A DNA stretch of 40,000 bases, from contig NZ_CP009913.1 of assembly GCF_000785515.1 (NCBI RefSeq), forward strand, positions 24,001 through 64,000, written 5' to 3'. Below the pieces are notes generated by a model. It was not told where the DNA came from. It ran no database searches and saw only the letters and a program-made list of their open reading frames with translations. Positions 16,127 through 24,791 of the stretch are shown here, piece after piece. Made by a program: the position numbers and the translations under genes. The DNA is from Streptococcus salivarius (GTDB lineage: Bacteria; Bacillota; Bacilli; Lactobacillales; Streptococcaceae). How positions within the stretch are numbered: position 1 is the first letter of the stretch; each line of letters starts with the position of its first letter.

Positions 16127-17389
16127 ATGAAACTTTTGGTTGTTGGTTCTGGCGGTCGTGAACATGCGATTGCCAAGAAATTATTGGAGTCTAAGGACGT
16201 TGAGCAAGTTTTCGTGGCTCCTGGTAATGACGGGATGACATTGGACGGTCTTGATTTGATCAATATCGGAATTTCCGAACATTCTAAGCTGATTGACTTC
16301 GCAAAAGCGAACGATATTGCTTGGACCTTTATCGGTCCAGATGATGCTCTTGCAGCTGGTATCGTGGATGATTTCAATGCGGCTGGACTCAAAGCCTTTG
16401 GTCCGACAAAGGCTGCGGCTGAGCTTGAGTGGTCTAAGGATTTTGCTAAGGAAATCATGGTCAAGTACGACGTTCCGACAGCAGCCTATGGCACATTTTC
16501 AGATTTCGAGGAAGCCAAGGCCTACATCGAGGAAAAAGGCGCTCCAATCGTCGTCAAGGCAGACGGCTTGGCCCTTGGTAAAGGTGTCGTCGTTGCGGAG
16601 ACAGTGGAGCAAGCCGTCGAAGCTGCTCACGAGATGCTTTTGGACAATAAATTCGGTGACTCAGGTGCGCGTGTGGTCATCGAGGAATTCCTTGACGGGG
16701 AAGAGTTCTCTCTCTTTGCCTTTGTCAATGGGGACAAGTTCTACATCATGCCAACGGCTCAGGACCACAAACGTGCTTATGATGGCGACAAGGGTCCTAA
16801 CACTGGTGGGATGGGTGCCTATGCGCCAGTTCCTCACTTGCCACAGAGCGTGGTTGACACAGCGGTTGACACTATTGTCAAGCCAGTTCTTGAAGGTATG
16901 ATCAAAGAAGGTCGTCCTTACACTGGTGTCCTTTACGCTGGACTTATCTTGACAGCTGATGGCCCTAAAGTCATCGAGTTCAACTCACGTTTTGGTGATC
17001 CTGAAACACAAATCATCTTGCCTCGTTTGACATCTGACTTTGCACAAAACATCACTGACATTTTGGAAGGCAAAGAGCCAGCCATCACTTGGACGGACAA
17101 GGGTGTGACACTTGGTGTGGTTGTAGCCTCAAACGGCTACCCACTCGCTTATGAGAAGGGTGTCAAACTTCCAGCCAAGACAGAGGGTGACATCATCACT
17201 TACTATGCTGGTGCTAAATTCGCTGAAAATGGCCAAGACCTCCTCTCAAACGGAGGACGTGTCTACATGCTTGTCACAACAGCAGATACCGTCAAAGATG
17301 GCCAAAACATTATCTACAACGAACTCAACAAACAAAACACAGAAGGCCTCTTCTATCGTACGGATATCGGTAGCAAGGCTAACAAATAA
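16127..17389 (+). CDS. purD: Phosphoribosylamine-glycine ligase (GAR synthetase)
   Basis: Joins glycine to phosphoribosylamine with ATP, the step after PurF. It is 420 residues long with the ATP-grasp fold: N-terminal MKLLVVGSGGREHAIA, the ATP-binding VKADGLALGKGV, then GPNTGGMGAYAPVP and EFNSRFGDPETQ. The start at 16127 follows GAGGT (16113-16117). It is set apart from the purC-purH message by a terminator, two csRNA genes and the CHAP gene, and seems to have its own promoter. It is followed by 333 bases of repeats and foldable sequence before purE. Confidence 0.97.
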   Translation: MKLLVVGSGGREHAIAKKLLESKDVEQVFVAPGNDGMTLDGLDLINIGISEHSKLIDFAKANDIAWTFIGPDDALAAGIVDDFNAAGLKAFGPTKAAAELEWSKDFAKEIMVKYDVPTAAYGTFSDFEEAKAYIEEKGAPIVVKADGLALGKGVVVAETVEQAVEAAHEMLLDNKFGDSGARVVIEEFLDGEEFSLFAFVNGDKFYIMPTAQDHKRAYDGDKGPNTGGMGAYAPVPHLPQSVVDTAVDTIVKPVLEGMIKEGRPYTGVLYAGLILTADGPKVIEFNSRFGDPETQIILPRLTSDFAQNITDILEGKEPAITWTDKGVTLGVVVASNGYPLAYEKGVKLPAKTEGDIITYYAGAKFAENGQDLLSNGGRVYMLVTTADTVKDGQNIIYNELNKQNTEGLFYRTDIGSKANK

Positions 17390-17390
17390 A

Positions 17391-17489
17391 ACTCTTTGAA
17401 AATCTTCGATTGGCTGTGTTAAAGCTCCTTGATGAACTTTAGTTCTATCTTCGTCGCTTTGCCTTGTCATTCTATGATTTTCTTTGAGT
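17391..17489. repeat. BOX-like intergenic repeat
   Basis: A 99-bp segment starts ACTCTTTGAAAATC (17391-17404) and ends GATTTTCTTTGAGT (17476-17489); the ends are imperfect inverted copies. The order (boxA-like start, TTTAGTTCTATC in the middle, boxC-like end) resembles pneumococcal BOX elements, short non-coding repeats found in many intergenic places. It begins one base after the purD stop codon. The 86 bases to the next element hold a hairpin GGCGAC-GAA-GTCGCC (17513-17527) and the direct repeat GCGAGC (17552 and 17562). Confidence 0.5.
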
Positions 17490-17575
17490 TTTTGAATATC
17501 AATGCTATTTTAGGCGACGAAGTCGCCAATCCGATAATGGTCGTTTGATTTGCGAGCGTTAGCGAGCTAGTATAG

Positions 17576-17707
17576 GATAATCGTCGCAGTAGTGGAACTC
17601 CTAGTAGCAGAGCTACTAGGAGCGGAAAACTGGAGACTCAGGCTCCAGTTTTAGTAATGGAACGCTACAGGCGGTCGCTTACGTCCGCACTACATTAGAC
17701 GATTATC
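17576..17707 (+). other. Multi-branched palindromic element before purE
   Basis: A perfect 10-bp outer stem, GATAATCGTC (17576-17585)/GACGATTATC (17698-17707), encloses a second stem GTAGTG (17589-17594)/CACTAC (17688-17693). Within it lie three hairpins: an 11-bp perfect stem CTCCTAGTAGC (17598-17608)/GCTACTAGGAG (17612-17622), a 10-bp perfect stem AAAACTGGAG (17626-17635)/CTCCAGTTTT (17643-17652), and GCGG-T-CG/CG-T-CCGC (17671-17688). It ends 15 bases before the purE start codon. It may be a structured leader RNA or a non-autonomous mobile repeat whose outer stem is its terminal inverted repeat. Confidence 0.65.
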
Positions 17708-17722
17708 AAAAAAGGAGAAAAA

Positions 17723-18211
17723 ATGAAACCAGTAATTTCCATTATCATGGGCTCAAAATCCGACTGGGCAACCATGCAAAAAGCCGCTGAAGTCCTCGAC
17801 AACTTCGGTGTTGCTTACGAAAAGAAAGTTGTTTCCGCACACCGTACACCGGACCTCATGTTCAAACATGCCGAAGAAGCACGTAGCCGTGGCATAAAGG
17901 TCATCATCGCTGGTGCGGGTGGCGCTGCTCACTTGCCAGGTATGGTTGCTGCCAAAACAACCCTTCCAGTCATTGGTGTGCCAGTCAAATCACGTGCTCT
18001 TAGCGGTGTGGATTCGCTCTACTCTATCGTTCAGATGCCAGGTGGTGTACCTGTCGCAACTATGGCTATCGGTGAAGCTGGTGCGACTAACGCTGCCCTC
18101 TTTGCCCTCCGTCTCCTCTCAGTAGATGACAAGGCCATTGCGGATGCGCTTGCTAACTTTGCTGAAGAACAAGGAAAAATCGCAGAGGAGTCTACAAATG
18201 AGCTCAACTAA
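17723..18211 (+). CDS. purE: N5-carboxyaminoimidazole ribonucleotide mutase
   Basis: Moves the carboxyl group of N5-CAIR to give CAIR. The 162-residue class I PurE shows GSKSDW (residues 10-15), SAHRTP with the catalytic H40, and [11 protein letters not shown]. The start at 17723 follows AAGGAG. It is the partner of PurK, and the genes overlap by 14 bases. The palindromic element lies immediately upstream, and no obvious promoter is seen between it and the start. Confidence 0.97.
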   Translation: MKPVISIIMGSKSDWATMQKAAEVLDNFGVAYEKKVVSAHRTPDLMFKHAEEARSRGIKVIIAGAGGAAHLPGMVAAKTTLPVIGVPVKSRALSGVDSLYSIVQMPGGVPVATMAIGEAGATNAALFALRLLSVDDKAIADALANFAEEQGKIAEESTNELN

Positions 18212-19289
18212 AACCATTGGTATCATCGGTGGCGGTCAGCTCGGTCAGATGATGGCTATCTCAGCTATCTACATGGGCCACAAGGTTATCACCCTTGATC
18301 CTGCAGCAGATTGCCCATCTTCTCGTGTGTCTGAGGTTATCGTGGCCCCTTACGACGATGTAGATGCCCTTCGTCAGTTGGCGGACCGCTGTGACGTTCT
18401 CACTTATGAGTTTGAAAATGTCGACGCTGACGGCCTTGACGCTGTCATCAAAGACGGTCAACTTCCACAAGGAACAGACCTGCTTCGTATTTCACAAAAC
18501 CGTATTTTTGAGAAGGACTTCCTCTCAAACAAGGCTAAAGTGACCGTTGCCCCTTACAAGGTCGTAACATCTAGCCTTGATTTGGAAGATATTGACCTTT
18601 CTAAAAAATACGTCCTCAAGACAGCGACAGGTGGTTACGATGGCCACGGTCAAAAAGTCATCACATCAGCTGACGATTTGGAAGAGGCAAATGCCCTCGC
18701 TAACTCAGCCGAGTGTGTCTTGGAAGAGTTCGTTAACTTTGACCTTGAAATTTCAGTCATCGTGTCTGGTAACGGTAAGGATGTGACGGTTTTTCCAGTT
18801 CAGGAAAATATCCATCGCAACAACATCCTCTCTAAAACCATCGTGCCTGCTCGTATTTCTGATAGTCTAGCTGAGAAAGCTAAAGCCATGGCTGTGAAGA
18901 TCGCTGAACAACTTAACCTCTCGGGTACCCTCTGTGTGGAAATGTTTGCGACAGCTGATGACATCATCGTCAACGAAATTGCACCACGCCCACACAATTC
19001 AGGCCACTACTCAATTGAAGCTTGCGACTTTTCACAGTTTGACACGCATATCTTGGGCGTTCTCGGAGCACCACTTCCAGCAATCCACCTCCATGCACCT
19101 GCTGTCATGCTCAACGTCCTCGGTCAACACGTCGAAGCAGCTGAGCGTTATGTCACAGAAAATCCAAGCGCCCACCTCCACTTGTATGGTAAACTAGAAG
19201 CGAAGCACAACCGCAAAATGGGTCATGTGACTTTGTTTAGTGATGAACCAGATAGTGTGGTTGAGTTTGGGAAAGGAATTGATTTTTAG
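18198..19289 (+). CDS. purK: N5-carboxyaminoimidazole ribonucleotide synthase
   Basis: Carboxylates AIR with bicarbonate and ATP to N5-CAIR, the substrate of PurE. The product is 363 residues with the ATP-grasp fold and an N-terminal [14 protein letters not shown]. The start at 18198 lies inside purE with AGAGGAG at 18184-18190; in-frame codons further upstream would give a longer product without family resemblance. The next gene begins directly after the stop codon. Confidence 0.96.
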   Translation: MSSTKTIGIIGGGQLGQMMAISAIYMGHKVITLDPAADCPSSRVSEVIVAPYDDVDALRQLADRCDVLTYEFENVDADGLDAVIKDGQLPQGTDLLRISQNRIFEKDFLSNKAKVTVAPYKVVTSSLDLEDIDLSKKYVLKTATGGYDGHGQKVITSADDLEEANALANSAECVLEEFVNFDLEISVIVSGNGKDVTVFPVQENIHRNNILSKTIVPARISDSLAEKAKAMAVKIAEQLNLSGTLCVEMFATADDIIVNEIAPRPHNSGHYSIEACDFSQFDTHILGVLGAPLPAIHLHAPAVMLNVLGQHVEAAERYVTENPSAHLHLYGKLEAKHNRKMGHVTLFSDEPDSVVEFGKGIDF

Positions 19290-20240
19290 GTGAAAATAGC
19301 AATCCTAGGGCTCGGAGTCATTGGAACGACTTATGCCTATGCTTTTCAAAAAGCAGGTCATCAAGTAGAACATGTCCTTAGAGACAGTAAGCGGAACAAT
19401 GCTCCCAAATCCCTATCGGTTGATTTGCTAGATGGTCGCTATCATTCCAAAGGTGAGAACAAGCATGATACCTATGAGGTTCATGTGGCAGAAGCTGATT
19501 CGGAATATGATTTTATTTTTCTCAGTGTTCGTCATGGTTTTGTCAAAGAAGCCGTGGAAACCTTGCGAAAAAATAATATCAAAGGTACCCTTGTTTTCTT
19601 CTGTAATTTCTGGGATACTCGAAAAGAGGTCAAAGAGTGGGCAGGAGATTACGACTATATTCTAGCCTTTCCGACAGCGGGTGGTCACATGCAGGAAGAC
19701 CATTTGGATGGTGTCTTATTTGACCATTTAATGCTCGAAGGTGAGCAAAAAGCACACATTTCTAACTATACTGATTTGACGACTTTGCTGAGTTCTGCAG
19801 ATTTGAAGTGGGAAGTTCCTCATGATATGGTCGAGTGGATTTGGATTCACATGGCGATTAATGCGGGTGTTACTTCGACAGCTGCACGTTCAGGAAATTT
19901 GGAAAATCCAGAAGAATTGGCCTTGAACTTGATGAATAGTTCTTCGGAATTATCATTAGCCATCAAGGCCATTCGAGAAGCTTTGAAAGTCGTAGAAGCG
20001 CGTGGTGTAAATTTGAAGCTTTACAAAGCTGAACTCTTACCTTACAAAATCCCCGCTTGGATAGCCGGCAAGGCCATGAAAGTCATGTTTGCGAAAAATG
20101 AGCTGACCCGAAAAATTATGACTTTGCACAATGATAAACAGGACATCTTCTATTGTTGTCAAAGTGTCTATCAGACCGGTCAGGAATTAGGTGTTGAGAT
20201 GCCCATTCTTGAAGCAAATATGAAGGGAATTTCGATTTAG
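19290..20240 (+). CDS. Ketopantoate reductase family protein (PanE/ApbA-like)
   Basis: A 316-residue protein with an N-terminal NAD(P)-binding Rossmann fold (AILGLGVIG; G7, G9 and G12) and a C-terminal helical domain as in 2-dehydropantoate 2-reductase. Family members reduce ketopantoate to pantoate for coenzyme A, but many act on other 2-oxo acids. The typical PanE stretch around the catalytic Lys is not clearly seen here, so I leave the substrate open. The likely start is GTG at 19290, right after the purK stop. It sits in the purE-purK message with no gap, so it should be expressed with purine genes; no purine role is known for the family. Confidence 0.7.
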   Translation: MKIAILGLGVIGTTYAYAFQKAGHQVEHVLRDSKRNNAPKSLSVDLLDGRYHSKGENKHDTYEVHVAEADSEYDFIFLSVRHGFVKEAVETLRKNNIKGTLVFFCNFWDTRKEVKEWAGDYDYILAFPTAGGHMQEDHLDGVLFDHLMLEGEQKAHISNYTDLTTLLSSADLKWEVPHDMVEWIWIHMAINAGVTSTAARSGNLENPEELALNLMNSSSELSLAIKAIREALKVVEARGVNLKLYKAELLPYKIPAWIAGKAMKVMFAKNELTRKIMTLHNDKQDIFYCCQSVYQTGQELGVEMPILEANMKGISI

Positions 20241-20248
20241 GAGGTTTT

Positions 20249-20476
20249 ATGATTCAACTCATCGTCAACGCATTTGTTGAAAAAGATAAGACTGGAGCAG
20301 TCGTCGAAGTCTTGTATGCTAGTAGCAATCACGAAAAAGTGAGAGCTAAGTATGAAGAGTTGGTTGCTCAATATCCTGAAAACTATTTAGCTATCTATGA
20401 TTTGCCGATGGATACTGATTTGAATAAACTAGATCACTATCTATCAGTGTGGATTGGGAAAGAAGAGTTTGAATAG
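20249..20476 (+). CDS. Small conserved-looking protein of unknown function
   Basis: A 75-residue acidic soluble protein starting MIQLIVNAFVEKDKTGAV, with no membrane segment, signal or cysteine. A strong AGGAGG (20239-20244) spans the stop of the preceding gene, and the gene ends 9 bases before the next start. These tight junctions support it as a real gene of the purK message. I do not recognise a family. Confidence 0.65.
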   Translation: MIQLIVNAFVEKDKTGAVVEVLYASSNHEKVRAKYEELVAQYPENYLAIYDLPMDTDLNKLDHYLSVWIGKEEFE

Positions 20477-20485
20477 GAGACCTTA

Positions 20486-21742
20486 ATGGCGATATTTAAT
20501 TTTGGAAAACCCAAAGATGAAGCTTTAGAAAATAAAATTCAGAGATTAAATCAAGAGATTGCTATTCAAAAAGCAAAACTGGCAGATTTAAAAGCTCAAA
20601 TAAAGATAGCAGACGATATAGTCTCGTTAAATACTGAGTTATCTCAGAAACGGTCAGAATTATTTGCTATTCAGAACGAGATTTCCTTAGCTAATGACAC
20701 ACTTGGATTACAAGAGTTTGGATTTTTTGAAAGACAGTATAAGTTTTCTGATAGCACAAAATATAAGGAAGCTTTAGATAATTTGAGAAAACAGCAGAAA
20801 GACTTAGTTAAATTTGGTCAGGCTGGTAGAATTATAGTACCTATGCTTTTAGATAATAATCAAAGCAAGGGAAAGGCAATGCAGAATCAGCTTATTAAAG
20901 CAGCTATTCGTGGCTTTAATGGTGAAGCGGATGCCTTGTTAGTAAAAGTTTCTGTTTCGAATGTTGAAAAGAAAATTCAGGCATTGAAGAAAGCATTCCA
21001 ACAACTAAATAGAATGTATTCACGTAATCAAATTGAAATTACGATACCCTATCTAAATTTGAAAATTGAAGAATTACGTCTAGCTGCTGAGTTTGAGCTA
21101 CAGAAGCAAGAAGAAAAAGAATTACTTCGAGAGCAAAGAGCAAAAGAGCGTGAGGACAAAAAACTTCAGGCTGAAATTAAAGCACGTCGAAAGCAATTGG
21201 AAAAAGATAGAACTCACTTTAAAAATATGGTTTCTAAGGTTGAGGAACTTTTGAAAAATGCTACTGGTGAAGAGTTTGAAGAACTTCAGAGACAGTTATC
21301 TGAGTACCAAGATAAATTATCTGAATTAGATGAAATCGAAGAAGATATTGATTATCGTGAAGGTCATGCAACTGCCGGCTATGTATATGTAATCTCTAAC
21401 ATTGGTTCTTTTGGTGAAGATGTTTATAAAATTGGAGTTACTCGTCGTTTAGAACCTCTTGAACGCATCAGGGAATTAAGTAGTGCGTCTGTACCTTTTC
21501 AATTTGATGTTCATGCTTTGATTTTTAGTGAGGAAGCCTTTGCATTAGAGACTGAATTACATAATCAACTAAGTGAGTATAAGGTTAATAAAGTAAATAA
21601 CCGTAAAGAATACTTCAAGGTTCCATTTGAAAAAATTAAGGCACTTTTGGATAAACACGAAGAGTTAACTATAGAATTAAATGAGAACGCTGAAGCATTC
21701 GAATATAGACAGAGTAAATTAGTGGGTGGTCAATATAAATGA
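20486..21742 (+). CDS. DUF4041-like coiled-coil protein with C-terminal GIY-YIG (T5orf172) nuclease domain
   Basis: A 418-residue protein. A long N-terminal coiled coil (about residues 12-60) and a charged helical region (about 195-295) flank a middle part resembling DUF4041. The C-terminal domain (about 293-385) has GYVYVISN and VYKIGVTRR followed by a conserved Glu region, as in T5orf172/GIY-YIG nucleases common in phages and accessory islands. Codon use is AT-rich (many ATA, AGA and TTA), unlike purK and purB on either side. The start at 20486 follows AGGAGA. It overlaps a small membrane protein gene by 4 bases. A role in defence or phage biology is possible, but not shown. Confidence 0.7.
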   Translation: MAIFNFGKPKDEALENKIQRLNQEIAIQKAKLADLKAQIKIADDIVSLNTELSQKRSELFAIQNEISLANDTLGLQEFGFFERQYKFSDSTKYKEALDNLRKQQKDLVKFGQAGRIIVPMLLDNNQSKGKAMQNQLIKAAIRGFNGEADALLVKVSVSNVEKKIQALKKAFQQLNRMYSRNQIEITIPYLNLKIEELRLAAEFELQKQEEKELLREQRAKEREDKKLQAEIKARRKQLEKDRTHFKNMVSKVEELLKNATGEEFEELQRQLSEYQDKLSELDEIEEDIDYREGHATAGYVYVISNIGSFGEDVYKIGVTRRLEPLERIRELSSASVPFQFDVHALIFSEEAFALETELHNQLSEYKVNKVNNRKEYFKVPFEKIKALLDKHEELTIELNENAEAFEYRQSKLVGGQYK

Positions 21743-21954
21743 AGTTTTGGCTTATTCTATCGTTAATAATATGTTTTATAGGTTGTGTAATGGGAGTTCT
21801 AGGTATGGGAGAACCAAGTGATTGGAAGTCTCAGACAACAAACAGTATTACTACTGATAGAGAAAAAAACAATTATTCTTTAAAACAAAGGTTTTATTTT
21901 GCTATAGGAACAATTGTTTGTGTACTACTAATAATGGCTATATTAGTTATATAA
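21739..21954 (+). CDS. Small two-helix membrane protein
   Basis: 71 residues with hydrophobic helices at about 3-23 and 52-71 and a polar stretch between. It starts inside the stop codon of the preceding DUF4041/GIY-YIG gene (ATGA), so the two are coupled and may work together. AT-rich like its partner. I do not recognise a family. Confidence 0.6.
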   Translation: MKFWLILSLIICFIGCVMGVLGMGEPSDWKSQTTNSITTDREKNNYSLKQRFYFAIGTIVCVLLIMAILVI

Positions 21955-21986
21955 TTTAAACAAAATATAAATAAAAAGAAAGGAAC

Positions 21987-22110
21987 AAGGGCACTCGTAT
22001 TCATTAAAACTGAATACGGGCTACGGACTTGGTCAAAAAGATAATTTTTCCTAGAAGCTGACGCTTCTTCGTCTAAACTCCTATTTTGACTGTGTCCGCT
22101 TAACGCCCTT
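21987..22110 (+). other. Three-way-junction RNA element in the purB leader
   Basis: AAGGGC (21987-21992) pairs with GCCCTT (22105-22110) and closes a junction. One arm is a perfect 8-bp hairpin CGTATTCA (21996-22003)/TGAATACG (22011-22018). The other is a long arm: CGGAC (22024-22028)/GTCCG (22094-22098), a 3x3 internal loop, GTCAAAA (22032-22038)/TTTTGAC (22084-22090), and a terminal AGAAGC (22053-22058)/GCTTCT (22063-22068). The closing stem ends 12 bases before the purB ATG. An AAAGGA Shine-Dalgarno sequence lies just outside the 5' side (21979-21984). It lacks the conserved core of purine riboswitches. It may be an inserted mobile repeat that also acts as a leader. Confidence 0.65.
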
Positions 22111-22122
22111 AATATCTTAATT

Positions 22123-23421
22123 ATGATCGAACGTTATTCACGCCCTGAGATGGCGAACATTTGGACTGAAGAGAATAAATACCGTGCTTGGCTTGAGGTG
22201 GAAATCTTGGCTGACGAAGCATGGGCTGAGTTGGGAGAAATTCCTAAGAAAGATGTGGCTTTGATTCGTGAAAAAGCGGACTTTGACATCGACCGTATTT
22301 TGGAAATTGAGCAGCAAACTCGTCACGATGTGGTTGCCTTCACACGTGCGGTTTCTGAGACTCTTGGTGAAGAACGCAAGTGGGTTCACTATGGTTTGAC
22401 ATCTACTGACGTGGTAGACACTGCCTATGGTTACCTCTACAAACAAGCCAACGACATTATCCGCAAGGATCTTGAAAACTTCCTCAACATCATTGCTGAT
22501 AAAGCGAAAGAACACAAGTTCACTATCATGATGGGTCGTACCCACGGTGTGCACGCTGAGCCTACAACTTTTGGTCTTAAATTGGCAACTTGGTACAGCG
22601 AAATGAAACGTAACATTGAGCGTTTCGAGCATGCGGCTGCTGGTGTGGAAGCTGGTAAGATTTCTGGTGCGGTTGGTAACTTTGCCAACATCCCACCATT
22701 CGTTGAAAAATACGTCTGCGACAAACTTGGTATACGTGCTCAAGAAATCTCTACACAGGTCCTTCCTCGTGACCTTCACGCTGAGTACTTTGCAGTTCTT
22801 GCTAGCATCGCAACTTCTATCGAGCGTATGGCAACTGAAATCCGTGGTCTTCAAAAATCTGAACAACGTGAAGTGGAAGAATTCTTTGCCAAAGGTCAAA
22901 AAGGGTCTTCAGCAATGCCTCACAAACGTAACCCAATCGGTTCTGAAAACATGACAGGTCTTGCGCGTGTTATCCGTGGTCACATGGTAACAGCTTATGA
23001 AAACGTAGCCCTTTGGCACGAACGTGATATCTCTCACTCATCAGCTGAGCGTATCATCGCACCAGACACAACAATCTTGATTGACTACATGCTCAACCGT
23101 TTCGGAAACATCGTTAAGAACTTGACAGTCTTCCCAGAAAACATGATCCGCAACATGAACTCTACATTTGGTTTGATTTTCAGCCAACGTGCTATGCTTA
23201 CTTTGATTGAAAAAGGCATGACTCGTGAGCAAGCCTACGACCTTGTTCAACCAAAGACTGCCCAATCATGGGATAACCAAGTAGACTTTAAACCACTTCT
23301 TGAGTCAGATCCAGAGGTAACATCTCGCCTCACTCAAGAAGAAATCGACGAAATCTTCAACCCAGTTTACTACACTAAACGTGTTGATGAAATCTTCGAA
23401 CGCATCGGTTTGGGTGACTAA
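22123..23421 (+). CDS. purB: Adenylosuccinate lyase
   Basis: Releases fumarate from SAICAR and from adenylosuccinate, acting in both the IMP and the AMP branch. The 432-residue protein shows [14 protein letters not shown] (catalytic His about H141) and the signature [10 protein letters not shown] (residues 262-271), with the catalytic Ser in its flexible loop. The start [10 protein letters not shown] is the conserved family start. No Shine-Dalgarno sequence lies within 25 bases upstream; the nearest, AAAGGA, is about 140 bases away beyond the three-way-junction element, which would bring it to about 14 unpaired bases from the AUG if folded. A terminator closes the gene. Confidence 0.97.
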   Translation: MIERYSRPEMANIWTEENKYRAWLEVEILADEAWAELGEIPKKDVALIREKADFDIDRILEIEQQTRHDVVAFTRAVSETLGEERKWVHYGLTSTDVVDTAYGYLYKQANDIIRKDLENFLNIIADKAKEHKFTIMMGRTHGVHAEPTTFGLKLATWYSEMKRNIERFEHAAAGVEAGKISGAVGNFANIPPFVEKYVCDKLGIRAQEISTQVLPRDLHAEYFAVLASIATSIERMATEIRGLQKSEQREVEEFFAKGQKGSSAMPHKRNPIGSENMTGLARVIRGHMVTAYENVALWHERDISHSSAERIIAPDTTILIDYMLNRFGNIVKNLTVFPENMIRNMNSTFGLIFSQRAMLTLIEKGMTREQAYDLVQPKTAQSWDNQVDFKPLLESDPEVTSRLTQEEIDEIFNPVYYTKRVDEIFERIGLGD

Positions 23422-23432
23422 TCTATATAAAG

Positions 23433-23457
23433 AAAAAGCAGGTCCGCCTGCTTTTTG
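23433..23457 (+). terminator. Terminator of purB
   Basis: AAAAAGCAGG (23433-23442) and CCTGCTTTTT (23447-23456) form a perfect 10-bp stem with a 4-base loop. Confidence 0.9.
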
Positions 23458-23466
23458 TGGTGAAAA

Positions 23467-24768
23467 ATGGAAAAAGTAATTGTATTAGTAATAATAGGTT
23501 TAATCATATTATTGTTGAATATTCCTTTATTATCTTCTCACTCAGCATTATTCAATAATATTTATCAATATTTAGTATCTAGCACAGGTAATAACAAGGA
23601 TTATTTTCAAGTTGTCTTTTCAGCTGTAGCAATATTAACTACTTATCTGGTATTTAATCTTCAGAGAGTTAGAGAAAGGAGAATCCAAGAAGAGGAGAGT
23701 ATAAAAGATAGGGAGAATGAACTAGTTAAGGAAAATGAGAAACAAGAACAATTTTTTGCAGAACGAGAAATGGAGCTATCACAAGTTAGACCTTTGTTTA
23801 TGATCAACAAGTTGGAAAATGAATATGAAATTGAGTTGTTTATGAAAGGGAAAGAGCCACTTACAAATATAAAAATTTATTCTAAGTTAATTGAAGGTGA
23901 CTTTGATGAAATTAGACCGACTTTGTTTGGTAATGCGACAAGAGGTGATATATTGTTTAAATTTGATCCATTAGAGACGGAGATGGTTCTAGTTTCTTGT
24001 ATGACATTTCTAGATGAAAGGATATATTTTGTTTATTATATTGGTGATAGCATGCTTCATTTTAGAGAGGTTACTCTCTTAGGTGAGTTTGAGTATAGTA
24101 AGCAAAATCTAAATAGGACATCTCTATCGGAAGCATCAGGTAATGAATTAGATAAATACATAGAACTATACAAGAGTCAAGTTAAGTATGATTATCTGAA
24201 AGACTTACCTCAGTTAATGTTTTCTCAAATGTTACATCGTGGTTTCTTCAAAGATTACTTATCAATTAATGAGAGTCCAAACTATGGATTAAAATTAGTA
24301 TTAGCAATGCAACAGGAAAGTATAGGACAGATATTTTCAGAATCTATTCGATTTGTTAGAGATTATACAAAAATGGATATAGATGCATTAGGACAGTTCA
24401 TAGATGTATTAATAAAGTATTTATCTGATTCATGGTATTTAACAACAAATAATATTGAGGAAGATAAATATTATTTTAGTAATAAAGTAACTTTCAATAA
24501 ACAGGATTTACAAGAATACTATAGTAATTTCTTCTTACAAGAAGAAATTACAAAAGATGCTATGATAGAGTATATGAAGTCGTTAAAGAAAGATATTGTA
24601 GAATTTCAGAATGTAAATGAGTATTTTTTACGAGTACTAGAGGTGTATTTCAGAGACCATGTTCAACTTGCGGACGGAAGAAAAGATTCCAATATAGAAA
24701 AAGAGACTGTTTTCTCCTATATACGTCAGGATTTAAGAAGAACGCTTTTAAATTTTACAACTAAATAG
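23467..24768 (+). CDS. Unknown membrane-anchored coiled-coil protein
   Basis: 433 residues. Two N-terminal membrane helices (about 3-22 and 46-64) are followed by a charged coiled coil (about 68-110, rich in Glu/Arg/Lys) and a large soluble part without a motif I recognise. The likely topology is a hairpin in the membrane with the long C-terminal part inside the cell. Codon use is strongly AT-rich (ATA, AGA and TTA throughout), unlike purB and argS, which suggests later acquisition. The ATG at 23467 has only a weak GGTG before it and begins 11 bases after the purB terminator, so its expression is unclear. A single-gene defence or stress function is conceivable but unsupported. Confidence 0.65.
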   Translation: MEKVIVLVIIGLIILLLNIPLLSSHSALFNNIYQYLVSSTGNNKDYFQVVFSAVAILTTYLVFNLQRVRERRIQEEESIKDRENELVKENEKQEQFFAEREMELSQVRPLFMINKLENEYEIELFMKGKEPLTNIKIYSKLIEGDFDEIRPTLFGNATRGDILFKFDPLETEMVLVSCMTFLDERIYFVYYIGDSMLHFREVTLLGEFEYSKQNLNRTSLSEASGNELDKYIELYKSQVKYDYLKDLPQLMFSQMLHRGFFKDYLSINESPNYGLKLVLAMQQESIGQIFSESIRFVRDYTKMDIDALGQFIDVLIKYLSDSWYLTTNNIEEDKYYFSNKVTFNKQDLQEYYSNFFLQEEITKDAMIEYMKSLKKDIVEFQNVNEYFLRVLEVYFRDHVQLADGRKDSNIEKETVFSYIRQDLRRTLLNFTTK

Positions 24769-24791
24769 TTTAGAGTAGACTTTTTTTGATG

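Noticed and set aside
21987..22110. Purine riboswitch upstream of purB
   Set aside because: The three-arm layout recalls one, but the helix sizes, junction sequences and loop-loop core do not match, and the element is too long.
22138..22899. Long open frame on the minus strand inside purB (253 codons)
   Set aside because: It mirrors the codon pattern of purB, has no ribosome binding site and no recognisable protein. purB on the plus strand is certain.
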